A DNA stretch of 64,000 nt from Marinobacterium nitratireducens (GTDB lineage Bacteria; Pseudomonadota; Gammaproteobacteria; Pseudomonadales; Balneatricaceae), in assembly GCF_014645375.1 (NCBI RefSeq), contig NZ_BMLT01000001.1, positions 304,767 through 368,766 of the forward strand, written 5' to 3'. Positions within the stretch are counted from its first letter, which is position 1. Each line of letters opens with the position of its first letter. The notes beneath the pieces were generated by a model. That model was not told the DNA's origin, made no database searches, and saw only the letters and a list, made by a program, of their open reading frames with translations. The position numbers were made by a program, and so were the translations under genes. Positions 46,310-54,495 of this stretch are shown here, in pieces.

Positions 46310-46425
46310 TGGCGATCTGCTGCGTTAGAGCGGGCTGTGCGATATACAGTGACTCGGTCGCACGGGTCATATTGCCGAAATCGGCAATTGCGACGAAGTA
46401 CTTGAGCTACTTATTGAACTAAAAA
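46310..46425 (-). pseudogene. Fragment of a LysR-family regulator N-terminus
   Basis: About 37 codons reading (K-stop-)LKYFVAIADFGNMTRATESL and YIAQPALTQQIAN, the classic LysR helix-turn-helix. A TAG replaces the usual Gln before LKYF. It then passes without a frame break into oxidoreductase sequence at LLLGFD. Confidence 0.75.
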
Positions 46426-46564
46426 GCTTCTTTCACCCTGGAGAGGTCTCCACTAAAGCTACGAGGTGCACACATCAGGCTGGTTCACTGCGGACCGAAG
46501 AATGAAGAGAGTCAGAGGCATGGAGGGGTGATGGCGTCGCCCATCTTCAAGTCAAGAGATGTAG

Positions 46565-46617
46565 TTGACAGCATTACATTGGGACGTTAGGTTTGTCAGA
46601 CAATCAGACATTGTCTG
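46565..46617 (+). promoter_or_regulatory. Promoter with palindromic operator before the 46698 operon
   Basis: TTGACA (46565-46570), a 17-nt spacer, then TAGGTT (46588-46593). Immediately downstream is the perfect inverted repeat cagacaat-cagac-attgtctg (46597-46617) at the predicted start of transcription, an ideal repressor site. A GntR- or IclR-type regulator would fit; none intact lies beside it. Confidence 0.6.
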
Positions 46618-46697
46618 GCGTATAGCAAACTATTCTGCGTCTGTTAGGGCATAGCATAAAAGTCACTTACTACAGTGGTGTCCCGAGGGAGAACCCT

Positions 46698-47075
46698 ATG
46701 AACCAAGAGCTTTTCGAAAAAGGTCTGGCAACCCGAAAAAAGGTGTTGGGAAATGACTACGTTGAAGCATCACTTCGGTCGGCTGATGATTTCAGTAAAT
46801 CGATGCAGGAGCTGGTAACGCAATATTGCTGGGGTGATGTATGGAATCGGCCAGAATTAACTCATAAATCCCGTAGCATGATCAATCTTGCGATGCTTAC
46901 TGCTCTCAATCGGACGCATGAACTAAAAGTTCATGGTAGAGGGGCGATTAACAACGGCATGTCTAAGGATGAAATCAAGGAGGTTTTGCTTCAAACGGCA
47001 ATTTATTGTGGCGTGCCAGCAGCTCTTGAAAGTTTTAGAGTGGCGAGAGAGGTTTTCAAGGAGCTTGAGGTGTGA
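46698..47075 (+). CDS. Carboxymuconolactone decarboxylase family protein
   Basis: 125 aa, with GAGGGAG 6 nt before ATG 46698. It shows the CMD/AhpD-like fold pattern: YCWGDVWNRPELTHKSRSMI, LAMLTALNRTHELKVHGRGA and KEVLLQTAIYCGVPAALESF. Size and pattern match PcaC-type 4-carboxymuconolactone decarboxylase, but in this neighbourhood, next to a hydroxyisobutyrate-dehydrogenase-like gene, the substrate may differ from the beta-ketoadipate pathway. Lower GC than the eCIS block points to acquisition. The stop overlaps the next start. Confidence 0.88.
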   Translation: MNQELFEKGLATRKKVLGNDYVEASLRSADDFSKSMQELVTQYCWGDVWNRPELTHKSRSMINLAMLTALNRTHELKVHGRGAINNGMSKDEIKEVLLQTAIYCGVPAALESFRVAREVFKELEV

Positions 47076-47971
47076 CTGTGAACAATATCAAGACAGTTGG
47101 GTTCATTGGCCTAGGACAAATGGGGTGGCCGATGGCAAGTCGATTGGCTGCTGCCGGTTTCGCTCTTGTGATTCAAGATGCCGACCCTGTTCGAATGAAC
47201 GATTTCTGCAAGCAAGTAAATGGCCTTATAAAAGTTGCGGAAAGTGATTCAGCATGGGCAGAAGTCGATGCACTTATAACCATGTTGCCAAATTCAAAAA
47301 TTGTAGAAAAGGTGTTGTTAGACAGCGGTGTAGCAAGACAACTAAGGCCTGGAACCTTGCTTATAGACATGAGTAGTTCTGAGCCAATCTGTACACGGTC
47401 GTTGGCTACTACGCTTAGAGAGTCAGGGCTAGCGTTCATTGACGCCCCAGTATCAGGAGGAGTTAAAGGGGCCGTCGCTGGAACACTCGCTGTCATGGTT
47501 GGCGGCGAGATAGAAGATCTTGAACGCGCACGAGACCTATTAGACTGCATTGGTAAAAATATCTTCCATGTTGGGCAGGCTGGTGCCGGACATGCGGCTA
47601 AAGCTTTGAACAACTATGTCTCAGCGGCGACACTTCTAATTACAGTTGAAGCATTACATGCTGCGGAGGAATTTGGAATTGATCCTCTAATGATGACCGA
47701 TGTTCTCAATGCCTCTTCTGGTAGGAGTAATACCACAGAAAACAAAGTTAAGCAGTTTATGCTTAGTGGAACATATGGTTCTGGATTTTCTCTCAAATTA
47801 ATGGCTAAAGATGTTCGGATTGCTATGAACTTGATTGAGGCTCAACGTCAGTTAGCTCCTCTTGGACGATCGAGTCTGACTGTATGGGAACAAGGTGCTT
47901 CAGTCGCTGATGCTGGAACTGATCATACTGAAATGTATGCCCTTTTGTCAGGGAAAGATAAAATCAAATAA
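47072..47971 (+). CDS. NAD(P)-dependent beta-hydroxyacid dehydrogenase (3-hydroxyisobutyrate dehydrogenase family)
   Basis: 299 aa from GTG 47072, overlapping the previous TGA (GTGA). N-terminal Rossmann motif GFIGLGQMGWPMASRL (about 10-25), the substrate-binding signature FIDAPVSGGVKGAVAGTLAV (about 121-140) and the catalytic Lys region GHAAKALNNYVSA (about 175) identify the family. It oxidises a beta-hydroxy acid to the semialdehyde or keto form. Which acid is unknown. Composition is low-GC like its neighbours. Confidence 0.93.
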   Translation: MTVNNIKTVGFIGLGQMGWPMASRLAAAGFALVIQDADPVRMNDFCKQVNGLIKVAESDSAWAEVDALITMLPNSKIVEKVLLDSGVARQLRPGTLLIDMSSSEPICTRSLATTLRESGLAFIDAPVSGGVKGAVAGTLAVMVGGEIEDLERARDLLDCIGKNIFHVGQAGAGHAAKALNNYVSAATLLITVEALHAAEEFGIDPLMMTDVLNASSGRSNTTENKVKQFMLSGTYGSGFSLKLMAKDVRIAMNLIEAQRQLAPLGRSSLTVWEQGASVADAGTDHTEMYALLSGKDKIK

Positions 47972-48008
47972 GTCAAAATTTTTATTCTAAGAAAAAGAGA
48001 GTAAGGAA

Positions 48009-48332
48009 ATGATAAATATTAATATTCCTGAGTTGGTTGAAGTTGCGGTTTCTGACCCCGAGTTCTCTAGGGAAATTCGCTACTTCAATGGAATTCTGAA
48101 GCTTGCTATCGAATCGGATGAGTTTTCAATTAAATTCGACGATGGAAAACTCGTATCAGTCGAAAATCGCTCCGTTCCAGATGAGGAATGTAAGATTTTT
48201 GTCAAAGGAACCGCTGAGCATTGGGGGAAAATGCTTGAGCCCTATCCAGTACCATTTTATCAGTGCTTTCAAACTACAGCAGTAAAGCACGGCTTGGTTC
48301 TCAGCTCAACAAACGAAACATTTGCTTATTAA
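48009..48332 (+). CDS. Small hypothetical protein, probably truncated by IS630
   Basis: 107 aa. It reads FDDGKLVSVENRSVPDEECK, IFVKGTAEHWGKMLEP and HGLVLSSTNETFAY. The pattern of a small hydrophilic domain with a polar beta-meander and FVKGT-W resembles SCP2-like sterol carrier proteins, but weakly. It stops 14 bp before the IS630 left end, and the sequence FAY usually continues in such proteins, so the C-terminus was probably lost to the insertion. Confidence 0.6.
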   Translation: MININIPELVEVAVSDPEFSREIRYFNGILKLAIESDEFSIKFDDGKLVSVENRSVPDEECKIFVKGTAEHWGKMLEPYPVPFYQCFQTTAVKHGLVLSSTNETFAY

Positions 48333-48345
48333 CCTGGCTGACTAT

Positions 48346-49455
48346 TAACCCGGCAACAAAATACCGCGACTATGGTAGACTCCACGGATGGAAAACATAG
48401 ACCTCAGAACTTTGTCTGCCGAGGCTCGGAAAGAGATCCGGCAGGCGGCCGTACGCATGTACAAGAAGGGCCATCGGAAAAGTGACATTGCCGAGTCGCT
48501 CGGTCTGCGCAGAACCACCGTTGGCCAGTGGATCAACGCTTACGAAAAGCAAGGCGCGGCGGCGCTCAAAGAGACCGATCGCGGGCGCCCTGTGGGTACG
48601 GGGCGGTCGTTGACGCCGGAGCAAGAGGCTCGGATACGGCGTGACATTGTCGATCACACACCCGACCAACTGAAGATGGGTTTCGCGCTCTGGAATGGGC
48701 GTGCGGTCAGATCATTGATCCGGCGCTATTTCGGCGTCGACATGCCGGTGCGCACGGTGCGCAGTTATCTCAAGCGCTGGGGCTTTGCGCCTCAGCGGCC
48801 GCTCAAACGAGCCTATGAGCAGAAGCCCGAGTTGGTGCAGAAGTGGTTGGCTGAGGAATACCCGGCCATTGCTGAACGCGCGAAAGCCGAGGGTGCCGAG
48901 ATTCAGTGGGGCGATGAAACGGCGGTCTCCAGCGTCGAGCATTACCCACGAGGCTATGCCCCGAAAGGCGAGACGCCAGTGCTGGTTCTGTCACAGGCCA
49001 AGCGGGAACGGATCAATCTGATCTCATCAATCAGCAACCAGGGAAAGGTCCGCTTCATGCTGTATCAAGACAGTTTCACCGCCGACGTGATGATCAAGTT
49101 CCTAGGGCGCCTAATACGCGATTCCGACAGAAAGGTCTTCCTGATTTTGGACAACCTGCGCGTGCACAACAGTAAGAAGGTGAAGGCCTGGCTAGCCGGA
49201 AAAGAAGATCTGATCGAACTTTTTTTTCTGCCCAGTTACTCGCCGGAACTGAACCCTGATGAGTATCTCAACTGCGATTTGAAAGCCAGTCTCAGCCGAG
49301 GAGAGCCGGCGCGTGGCAAAGGGCAGATGAAGAAAAAAGTGCTGTCTCAGCTTCGTTCGCTCCAAAAGCAGCCGGCACGCGTGCAGTCATACTTCGAGGC
49401 CGAAATGATCCGCTATGCGGCGGCCTGAAATGCACGGTATTAATATGCCGGGTTA
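48346..49455 (+). mobile_element. Complete IS630-family insertion sequence
   Basis: About 1110 bp. Terminal inverted repeats: taacccggcaacaaaatacc at the left, matched in reverse by ggtattaatatgccgggtta at the right (core TAACCCGGCA and ATACCG). TA dinucleotides at the ends suit IS630/Tc1-mariner target duplication. It carries one intact transposase gene. Confidence 0.85.
48388..49428 (+). CDS. IS630 family transposase
   Basis: 346 aa, full length. An N-terminal helix-turn-helix (KGHRKSDIAESLGLRRTTVG) is followed by the DDE catalytic core: first Asp in IQWGDETAV, second in FLILDNLRVHNSKKV, and third (Glu) in SYSPELNPDEYLN. No frameshift seen, so the element may be active. Confidence 0.95.
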   Translation: MENIDLRTLSAEARKEIRQAAVRMYKKGHRKSDIAESLGLRRTTVGQWINAYEKQGAAALKETDRGRPVGTGRSLTPEQEARIRRDIVDHTPDQLKMGFALWNGRAVRSLIRRYFGVDMPVRTVRSYLKRWGFAPQRPLKRAYEQKPELVQKWLAEEYPAIAERAKAEGAEIQWGDETAVSSVEHYPRGYAPKGETPVLVLSQAKRERINLISSISNQGKVRFMLYQDSFTADVMIKFLGRLIRDSDRKVFLILDNLRVHNSKKVKAWLAGKEDLIELFFLPSYSPELNPDEYLNCDLKASLSRGEPARGKGQMKKKVLSQLRSLQKQPARVQSYFEAEMIRYAAA

Positions 49456-49485
49456 AAAATAGGTAAAAAATGTATACTGCCGGGT

Positions 49486-49820
49486 ATGGAAAAAGTAGAC
49501 GCACGGAAGCTGAGCACAGAGCTTCAGCAACACAACCGAAAACAGGCCATCCGAATGTTCGAAGCCGGACACGGACGGGAGCAGATCGCCCAAGCTTTGG
49601 CCGTTCACTACGGCACGGTTTGCCGCTGGATTCGCGCCTACCAACAGCAAGGTGAGAACGGTATACAGCTGGGCAAACGTGGTCGTCGAAGTGGCGAGGA
49701 CCGGCTGCTTTCTCCGGTTAAGGAGGCCAAGCTTCAGGCCATCATCTGCGACAAGTGCCCGGATCAGCTGAAGTTGCCCTTCGCCCTCTGGAGCCGGCCG
49801 GCCATCCAGTATCAGATTTG
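49486..49820 (+). pseudogene. Truncated IS630-family transposase (second, distinct element)
   Basis: About 110 N-terminal residues (MEKVDARKLSTELQQHNRKQ, HYGTVCRWIRAYQQQGENGI, CPDQLKLPFALWSRPAI) resemble the start of an IS630 transposase but are only distantly like the intact copy next door. The sequence ends abruptly near 49820, where the LysR gene's 3' end begins; the DDE core is gone. Confidence 0.85.
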
Positions 49821-50702
49821 CTGGGCTAGTTGATCAACCAGGTGTTTGGCAGGAAGCGGCAGCTTTTCATATTGTTGTATCCCGATCACCAGTTTGCGGT
49901 CTGCCCATGGATCTTCCAAGGGGATGCTTTTCAACCCGAGCACCGAGAGTTCCTGATTAATAGTCATTAAAGGTAGGACGCCTACGCCCATTCGGTAGTG
50001 AATCATACGACAGATCGCGTCAAAGCTTTTGACCTGAATCCGCATTCGTAATCCACTGCCTACCAATTCAGACTGTTCCTGGAGTAGTGTCTGTAATGAG
50101 GAATCCGTCTGTAGCCCAATGAAATCCTGATCTGCTGCTTCCCGGAGGGCTATGGAGTTGCGGTTGGCTAATTTATGGTCCGTTGGCACAACGAGCACGA
50201 GGCGATCACTGCGGTAGGGGATTAGTTCGACGCCGTCTGCATTGACGTGGCTGGCAAAGATTCCAACATCGGTTAGTCCGTTCCTTACTGCGTGAATTAC
50301 CTCGGAACTGACCCGTTCCTGGAGGTCTATTTTTACTTGCGGATAGTTATCGGCGAAAATACTGAGATCCTGGGGCAGGAATGCAATAATTGCTGATGTG
50401 TTGGAATGAATCCGCACATGCCCTCGAATGCCTTCCCCATATTCACTCAAGTCTGCGAACATCCTTTTAACACTGTTGAGAATATTCAAAGCGTGATGCC
50501 GAAAAGCATCTCCTGCGGGCGTCATTTCTACACCCCGAGAGCGCCTGTATAAAAGTTTGCTCCCGACTCTTGACTCAAGGTCGCTGATGCGTTTGCTCAC
50601 GGCCGCTAGAGCGATGTGTTCCCGTTCGGCTGCGCCGGATAGCGACCCCTCTTCATGTATGGCGATGAAAAGTTGCAATGTTACTAAATCAATCTGGATC
50701 AT
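49812..50702 (-). CDS. LysR-family transcriptional regulator
   Basis: 296 aa, complete. N-terminal HTH: VTLQLFIAIHEEGSLSGAAE, AAVSKRISDLESRVGSKLLY and RSRGVEMTPAGDAF. A periplasmic-binding-like effector domain follows (GHVRIHSNTSAIIAFLPQDL, YRMGVGVLPLM). It is divergent from the CoA-transferase gene, with a perfect palindrome in the gap (50740-50764), so it most likely controls the 50840-59172 catabolic and transport genes. The 3' end meets the truncated IS630, which has not obviously damaged it. Confidence 0.95.
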   Translation of the reverse strand: MIQIDLVTLQLFIAIHEEGSLSGAAEREHIALAAVSKRISDLESRVGSKLLYRRSRGVEMTPAGDAFRHHALNILNSVKRMFADLSEYGEGIRGHVRIHSNTSAIIAFLPQDLSIFADNYPQVKIDLQERVSSEVIHAVRNGLTDVGIFASHVNADGVELIPYRSDRLVLVVPTDHKLANRNSIALREAADQDFIGLQTDSSLQTLLQEQSELVGSGLRMRIQVKSFDAICRMIHYRMGVGVLPLMTINQELSVLGLKSIPLEDPWADRKLVIGIQQYEKLPLPAKHLVDQLAQQI

Positions 50703-50739
50703 CGTGTTGCTCCGCGTCTGTTCTACAGAAACTATATCA

Positions 50740-50764
50740 GTGATTTCGTAGAATACGAAATCAC
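50740..50764. promoter_or_regulatory. Perfect 25-bp palindrome, probable LysR operator
   Basis: gtgatttcgt (50740-50749), 5-nt centre agaat, acgaaatcac (50755-50764): ten perfect base pairs. It lies 38 bp from the LysR start and 76 bp from the CoA-transferase start. LysR sites are usually T-N11-A interrupted dyads; this fits (centre spacing) and is longer than average. Confidence 0.75.
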
Positions 50765-50839
50765 GCTTATTGGATGCCTAATTGTCCAACAGCTCTTAGT
50801 TCCTTAGGCTTGCAAGAAACAAAACCAACGGTGCTAAGA

Positions 50840-52039
50840 ATGACCCCCCAGAAACAGAGAGATCTGCCACTGTCCGGCATTAAAGTCCTGGAAATGGGAC
50901 AGCTTATTGCTGGCCCATTCGCAACCAAGTTGCTGGGCGAATTCGGGGCAGACGTTATCAAGGTTGAACCTCCAAAGACGGGTGATCCACTTCGAAAATG
51001 GCGAATCGTTCAGGATGGAACCTCCCTGTGGTGGCATGTTCAGTCGCGTAACAAGAGATCCATTGCTCTGGATCTGAAAAGCGAAGACGGACAGCAAATC
51101 GTACGCCAGCTCGCTGCAGAAGCAGATATCGTTGTAGAAAATTTCAGCCCCGGTCGGATGGAAAAGTGGGGCCTAGGCTACGACGTCCTGTCACGGAATA
51201 ACCCTGGCCTGATCATGGTCAGAGTGTCTGGGTTCGGTCAGACAGGGCCATATCGTGATAAGCCCGGATTTGGAGTCATCGGCGAAGCGATGGGTGGCTT
51301 GCGTTATCTGACTGGCCAACTGGGTGAGCCTTCCGTTCGTGTAGGCGTCAGCATTGGCGACTCACTGTCCGCTTTGTATGCAGTGATCGGATCTTTGCTT
51401 GCCTTACGGGAGCGCAGCAGGAGCGGGATCGGGCAAGTCGTCGATGTGGCCCTGTACGAGTCTGTTTTTGCAATGATGGAAAGCCTCATACCGGAGTTTG
51501 ATGCGACCGGTCAGGTCCGTCAGCCAAGCGGTAGTGCGCTTCCCGGTATCACACCATCAAATGCCTACAAATGTGCAGACGGCAGCTACGTTCTGATCGC
51601 CGGGAACGGCGACGGAATTTTCAAGCGCTTGATGGAGCTGATCGGTCGCCCTGATATGGCTGAAAATCCAGAATATGAGCACAACGATGACCGTTCGAAA
51701 CATGTTGATGAGATCGATCAGGTAATTGAATCCTGGACGCGAACCCGATCCAGGGACCAGGTTTTGGTTGCTCTCGATCAGGCGAGAGTGCCCGCAGGTT
51801 TCCCCTACACGGCCGAAGATATTGTAAATGATCCCCACTACGCCGCGAGGCAAATGATCCAGACAATCACTCTGCCTTCCGGCGGTACTCTCAAGGTTCC
51901 CGGTGTATTGCCAAAACTGAGCGCAACTCCAGGAAGAGTGGGTGGCGCAGGGCCTGAACTGGGCGAGCACACGGGCGAGATCCTGTCGGGACTATCAGTT
52001 AGTGATGACCTGTCCAAAAAGATTCTGGGCTCTAACTGA
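50840..52039 (+). CDS. CaiB/BaiF (class III) CoA-transferase
   Basis: About 399 aa from ATG 50840 (MTPQKQRDLPLSGIKVLEMG). A start at 50774 is possible but begins only 10 bp after the operator palindrome. Family III motifs: PFATKLLGEFGADVIKVEPP, RNKRSIALDLKSEDGQQ, VVENFSPGRMEKWGLGYD, SGFGQTGPYRDKPGFGVIGE, and the region of the catalytic Asp, SIGDSLSALYAVIGSLLALR. It moves CoA between acids and would activate a carboxylic acid for the lyase encoded 17 bp downstream. Confidence 0.92.
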   Translation: MTPQKQRDLPLSGIKVLEMGQLIAGPFATKLLGEFGADVIKVEPPKTGDPLRKWRIVQDGTSLWWHVQSRNKRSIALDLKSEDGQQIVRQLAAEADIVVENFSPGRMEKWGLGYDVLSRNNPGLIMVRVSGFGQTGPYRDKPGFGVIGEAMGGLRYLTGQLGEPSVRVGVSIGDSLSALYAVIGSLLALRERSRSGIGQVVDVALYESVFAMMESLIPEFDATGQVRQPSGSALPGITPSNAYKCADGSYVLIAGNGDGIFKRLMELIGRPDMAENPEYEHNDDRSKHVDEIDQVIESWTRTRSRDQVLVALDQARVPAGFPYTAEDIVNDPHYAARQMIQTITLPSGGTLKVPGVLPKLSATPGRVGGAGPELGEHTGEILSGLSVSDDLSKKILGSN

Positions 52040-52056
52040 CCAATATCGAGGAAGCC

Positions 52057-52974
52057 ATGAGCAAGATTGAAATCAATGAAGTTGCGCCGCGGGATGGGCT
52101 GCAGATTGAAAGTAGTTTTATTGAGACCGAGGACAAAATTCGGTTGATCAATGCCTTGGCCCAGACAGGGGTCAAGCGGATTGAGGCGAGTTCTTTTACT
52201 TCACCAAAGGCCATACCCAATCTTCGGGATGCAGCCGAAGTTATCCGAACCATTGATCGTCGGCCGGGAGTGCTGATAACGGCGTTGGTGCCTAATCAGA
52301 AAGGTTGTGAGCGAGCTCTGGATTGCGGCGTTGACGAAATTAATATGGTGATGTCCGCAAGTGAGTCTCATAGCAGGGTGAACCTGAGAATGACTCCTGA
52401 GCAGTCTCTTACTCAGCTCGAAGGAATCACGGGAATGCTCAAAGGCACGGGTGTTTTCGGTAATGCTTCCATATCGACTGCTTTTGGTTGCCCTTTTGAG
52501 GGCTTTCTTCCAGAGACCCAGGTGTTGTCAGTTGTCGATCGCCTTGTTGGTATCGGCGTCGACGGAATAACGTTGTGTGATACAACCGGTATGGCAAATC
52601 CGGCCCAGGTCAAACGAATGTGTGAGTCTGTTCTCATGGCATGGCCGGAAGTCCCGTTTACGCTGCATTTTCATAACACCCGTGGTATGGGGCTAGCGAA
52701 CGCATTGGCGGCATGGGAGGCCGGCATACGCCGATTTGATGCTTCTCTAGGCGGGCTGGGCGGTTGCCCCTACGCCCCTGGCGCTACGGGGAATGTTTGT
52801 ACCGAAGACTTGGTCCACATGTTTGAGCAGATGAACATTGATACAGGCGTCCATCTGGACTTGCTGCTGGAAGCGTCCGCTATGTTACCCGAACTCGTCG
52901 GCCATGATGTGCCTGGGCAGATTCTGAAGGCGGGTAAAGCCGACCGGAAGTACGCCATGCCAGCAAACTCATAA
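52057..52974 (+). CDS. Hydroxymethylglutaryl-CoA lyase
   Basis: 305 aa, normal length. DRE-TIM barrel metalloenzyme: NEVAPRDGLQIES supplies the DG-Q metal/substrate residues. ASSFTSPKAIPNLRDAAEVI, GVDGITLCDTTGMANP and FHFHNTRGM-like LHFHNTRGMGLANAL supply the metal His pair. The catalytic-Cys signature GGLGGCPYAPGATGNVCTED is complete. It cleaves HMG-CoA to acetyl-CoA and acetoacetate; a close relative acting on another 3-hydroxy-3-methyl acyl-CoA cannot be excluded. Paired with the CoA transferase in one operon. Confidence 0.93.
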   Translation: MSKIEINEVAPRDGLQIESSFIETEDKIRLINALAQTGVKRIEASSFTSPKAIPNLRDAAEVIRTIDRRPGVLITALVPNQKGCERALDCGVDEINMVMSASESHSRVNLRMTPEQSLTQLEGITGMLKGTGVFGNASISTAFGCPFEGFLPETQVLSVVDRLVGIGVDGITLCDTTGMANPAQVKRMCESVLMAWPEVPFTLHFHNTRGMGLANALAAWEAGIRRFDASLGGLGGCPYAPGATGNVCTEDLVHMFEQMNIDTGVHLDLLLEASAMLPELVGHDVPGQILKAGKADRKYAMPANS

Positions 52975-53004
52975 TAAAAACCCAGATATATAAATGGTCA
53001 GCTC

Positions 53005-54435
53005 ATGAAAACAATCTTGATAGACGGAACCTGGCAAGACGCGCAAAGCAAAGACCTGATCGATGTGCTGGATCCTGCCACCGGGTGTGTATTCACTGAA
53101 TTAAGCAGAGGCCAGAAAGAAGATGTTGATCAGGCGGTAGTGGCGGCCAGACATGCCTTTAAGAATGAGTGGGGAGCACTTTCCGCCATTGAGAGGGGAC
53201 GTCTGTTGATCAAGGTGCGTGATGCTGTGCTGGAGCGTGCAGATGAGATTGCAGCGGTTGAGTCGAAAGACACCGGAAAGCCTCTTCACTTGGCAAAGAA
53301 GGATATATCTGCCCTTGCCCGGTACTTCGAATTCTATGGCTCAGCGGCAGATAAACACCACGGAGAGGTTATTCCTTACCTCAACGGGTACAACGTCAAT
53401 GTGGTTCACGAACCTCTGGGTGTGACCGCTCACATTATTCCCTGGAACTATCCGTCGCAGGTGTTTGGCCGTACAGTTTGCCCAGCTTTGGCGGCAGGTA
53501 ATGCCGTTGTTGTGAAGCCTTCGGAGGAGGCTTGCCAATCTGTTCTGTTAATCGCCAGGATTGCTGAAGAAGCAGGTTTGCCTGCGGGCGCCCTGAATAT
53601 TGTAACTGGCTTCGGAGCTGAAGCAGGCGAAGCATTGGCGAAGCATCCTGACATCAATCTGCTGACTTTTACCGGATCGCCAGCTGTAGGAACTCGAGTA
53701 CAGCAGGCCACTGCAGAGAATCATGTCCGCTGCGTTCTGGAACTGGGAGGGAAGTCTCCCCAGGTGGTCTTTGAAGATGCGGACCTGGACAAGGCTGTAC
53801 CAGCCGTTGTCGCCGGTTTTATCCAGAACACCGGGCAGACATGTTCAGCTGGTACTCGGCTGCTGGTTCAGCGAAGTGTTTACCAATCCGTTGTAGAAAG
53901 GGTCGCGAAACGTGTAGCTGACGTCAAAGCCGGAATGCCTGATAGCGGAGCCGATTGTGGCCCGATTATCACAGCAGATCAGTTCAAGCGCGTTCAGGCA
54001 TTCATCGCACGCGTCAAAGCATCCGGGCTTGAAGTGCTTGCGCAGGGACAGCTGGATAACGTCGACGAGGGCGGCTTTTTTGTTCCCCCCATAGTGTTCG
54101 GGCCAGTCCCCCGTATGCATGAGTTAGCTCTGGAGGAAGTGTTCGGGCCGGTGTTGGCCGTCATTCCCTTTGATGATGAGCAAGACGCAATCGAACTGGC
54201 AAACGGAACTGACTATGGCCTCGTTGCGGGGGTCTGGACGGAAAACGGTTCCAGGCAGCTCAGGATGGCCAATGCTATTGAAGTAGGTCAGGTCTTTATC
54301 AACTGTTACGGCGCTGGAGGAGGCGTAGAGCTGCCGTTCGGAGGAGTAAAGAAAAGCGGTTATGGGCGGGAGAAAGGATTCCTCGCAATGGACGAGTTCA
54401 CGACGACAAAAACTATTGTCAACCACTACCAATAG
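53005..54435 (+). CDS. NAD(P)-dependent aldehyde dehydrogenase
   Basis: 476 aa, ALDH superfamily. Conserved features: PWNYPSQVFGRTVCPALAAG, the oxyanion Asn region, FTGSPAVGTRVQQ nucleotide-binding turn, catalytic Glu in CVLELGGKSPQVVFEDADLD, catalytic Cys in NTGQTCSAGTRLLVQ, and EVFGPVLAVIPFDDE. Resembles betaine-aldehyde-type ALDHs. In this operon it probably oxidises the aldehyde formed by the GMC enzyme (57547) to the acid that the CoA transferase activates. Confidence 0.94.
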   Translation: MKTILIDGTWQDAQSKDLIDVLDPATGCVFTELSRGQKEDVDQAVVAARHAFKNEWGALSAIERGRLLIKVRDAVLERADEIAAVESKDTGKPLHLAKKDISALARYFEFYGSAADKHHGEVIPYLNGYNVNVVHEPLGVTAHIIPWNYPSQVFGRTVCPALAAGNAVVVKPSEEACQSVLLIARIAEEAGLPAGALNIVTGFGAEAGEALAKHPDINLLTFTGSPAVGTRVQQATAENHVRCVLELGGKSPQVVFEDADLDKAVPAVVAGFIQNTGQTCSAGTRLLVQRSVYQSVVERVAKRVADVKAGMPDSGADCGPIITADQFKRVQAFIARVKASGLEVLAQGQLDNVDEGGFFVPPIVFGPVPRMHELALEEVFGPVLAVIPFDDEQDAIELANGTDYGLVAGVWTENGSRQLRMANAIEVGQVFINCYGAGGGVELPFGGVKKSGYGREKGFLAMDEFTTTKTIVNHYQ

Positions 54436-54495
54436 ATCCGAAACATGAATGGGGAAAAGAATTTTTCCGCATACAATAACAAAAAGGTAATACCT

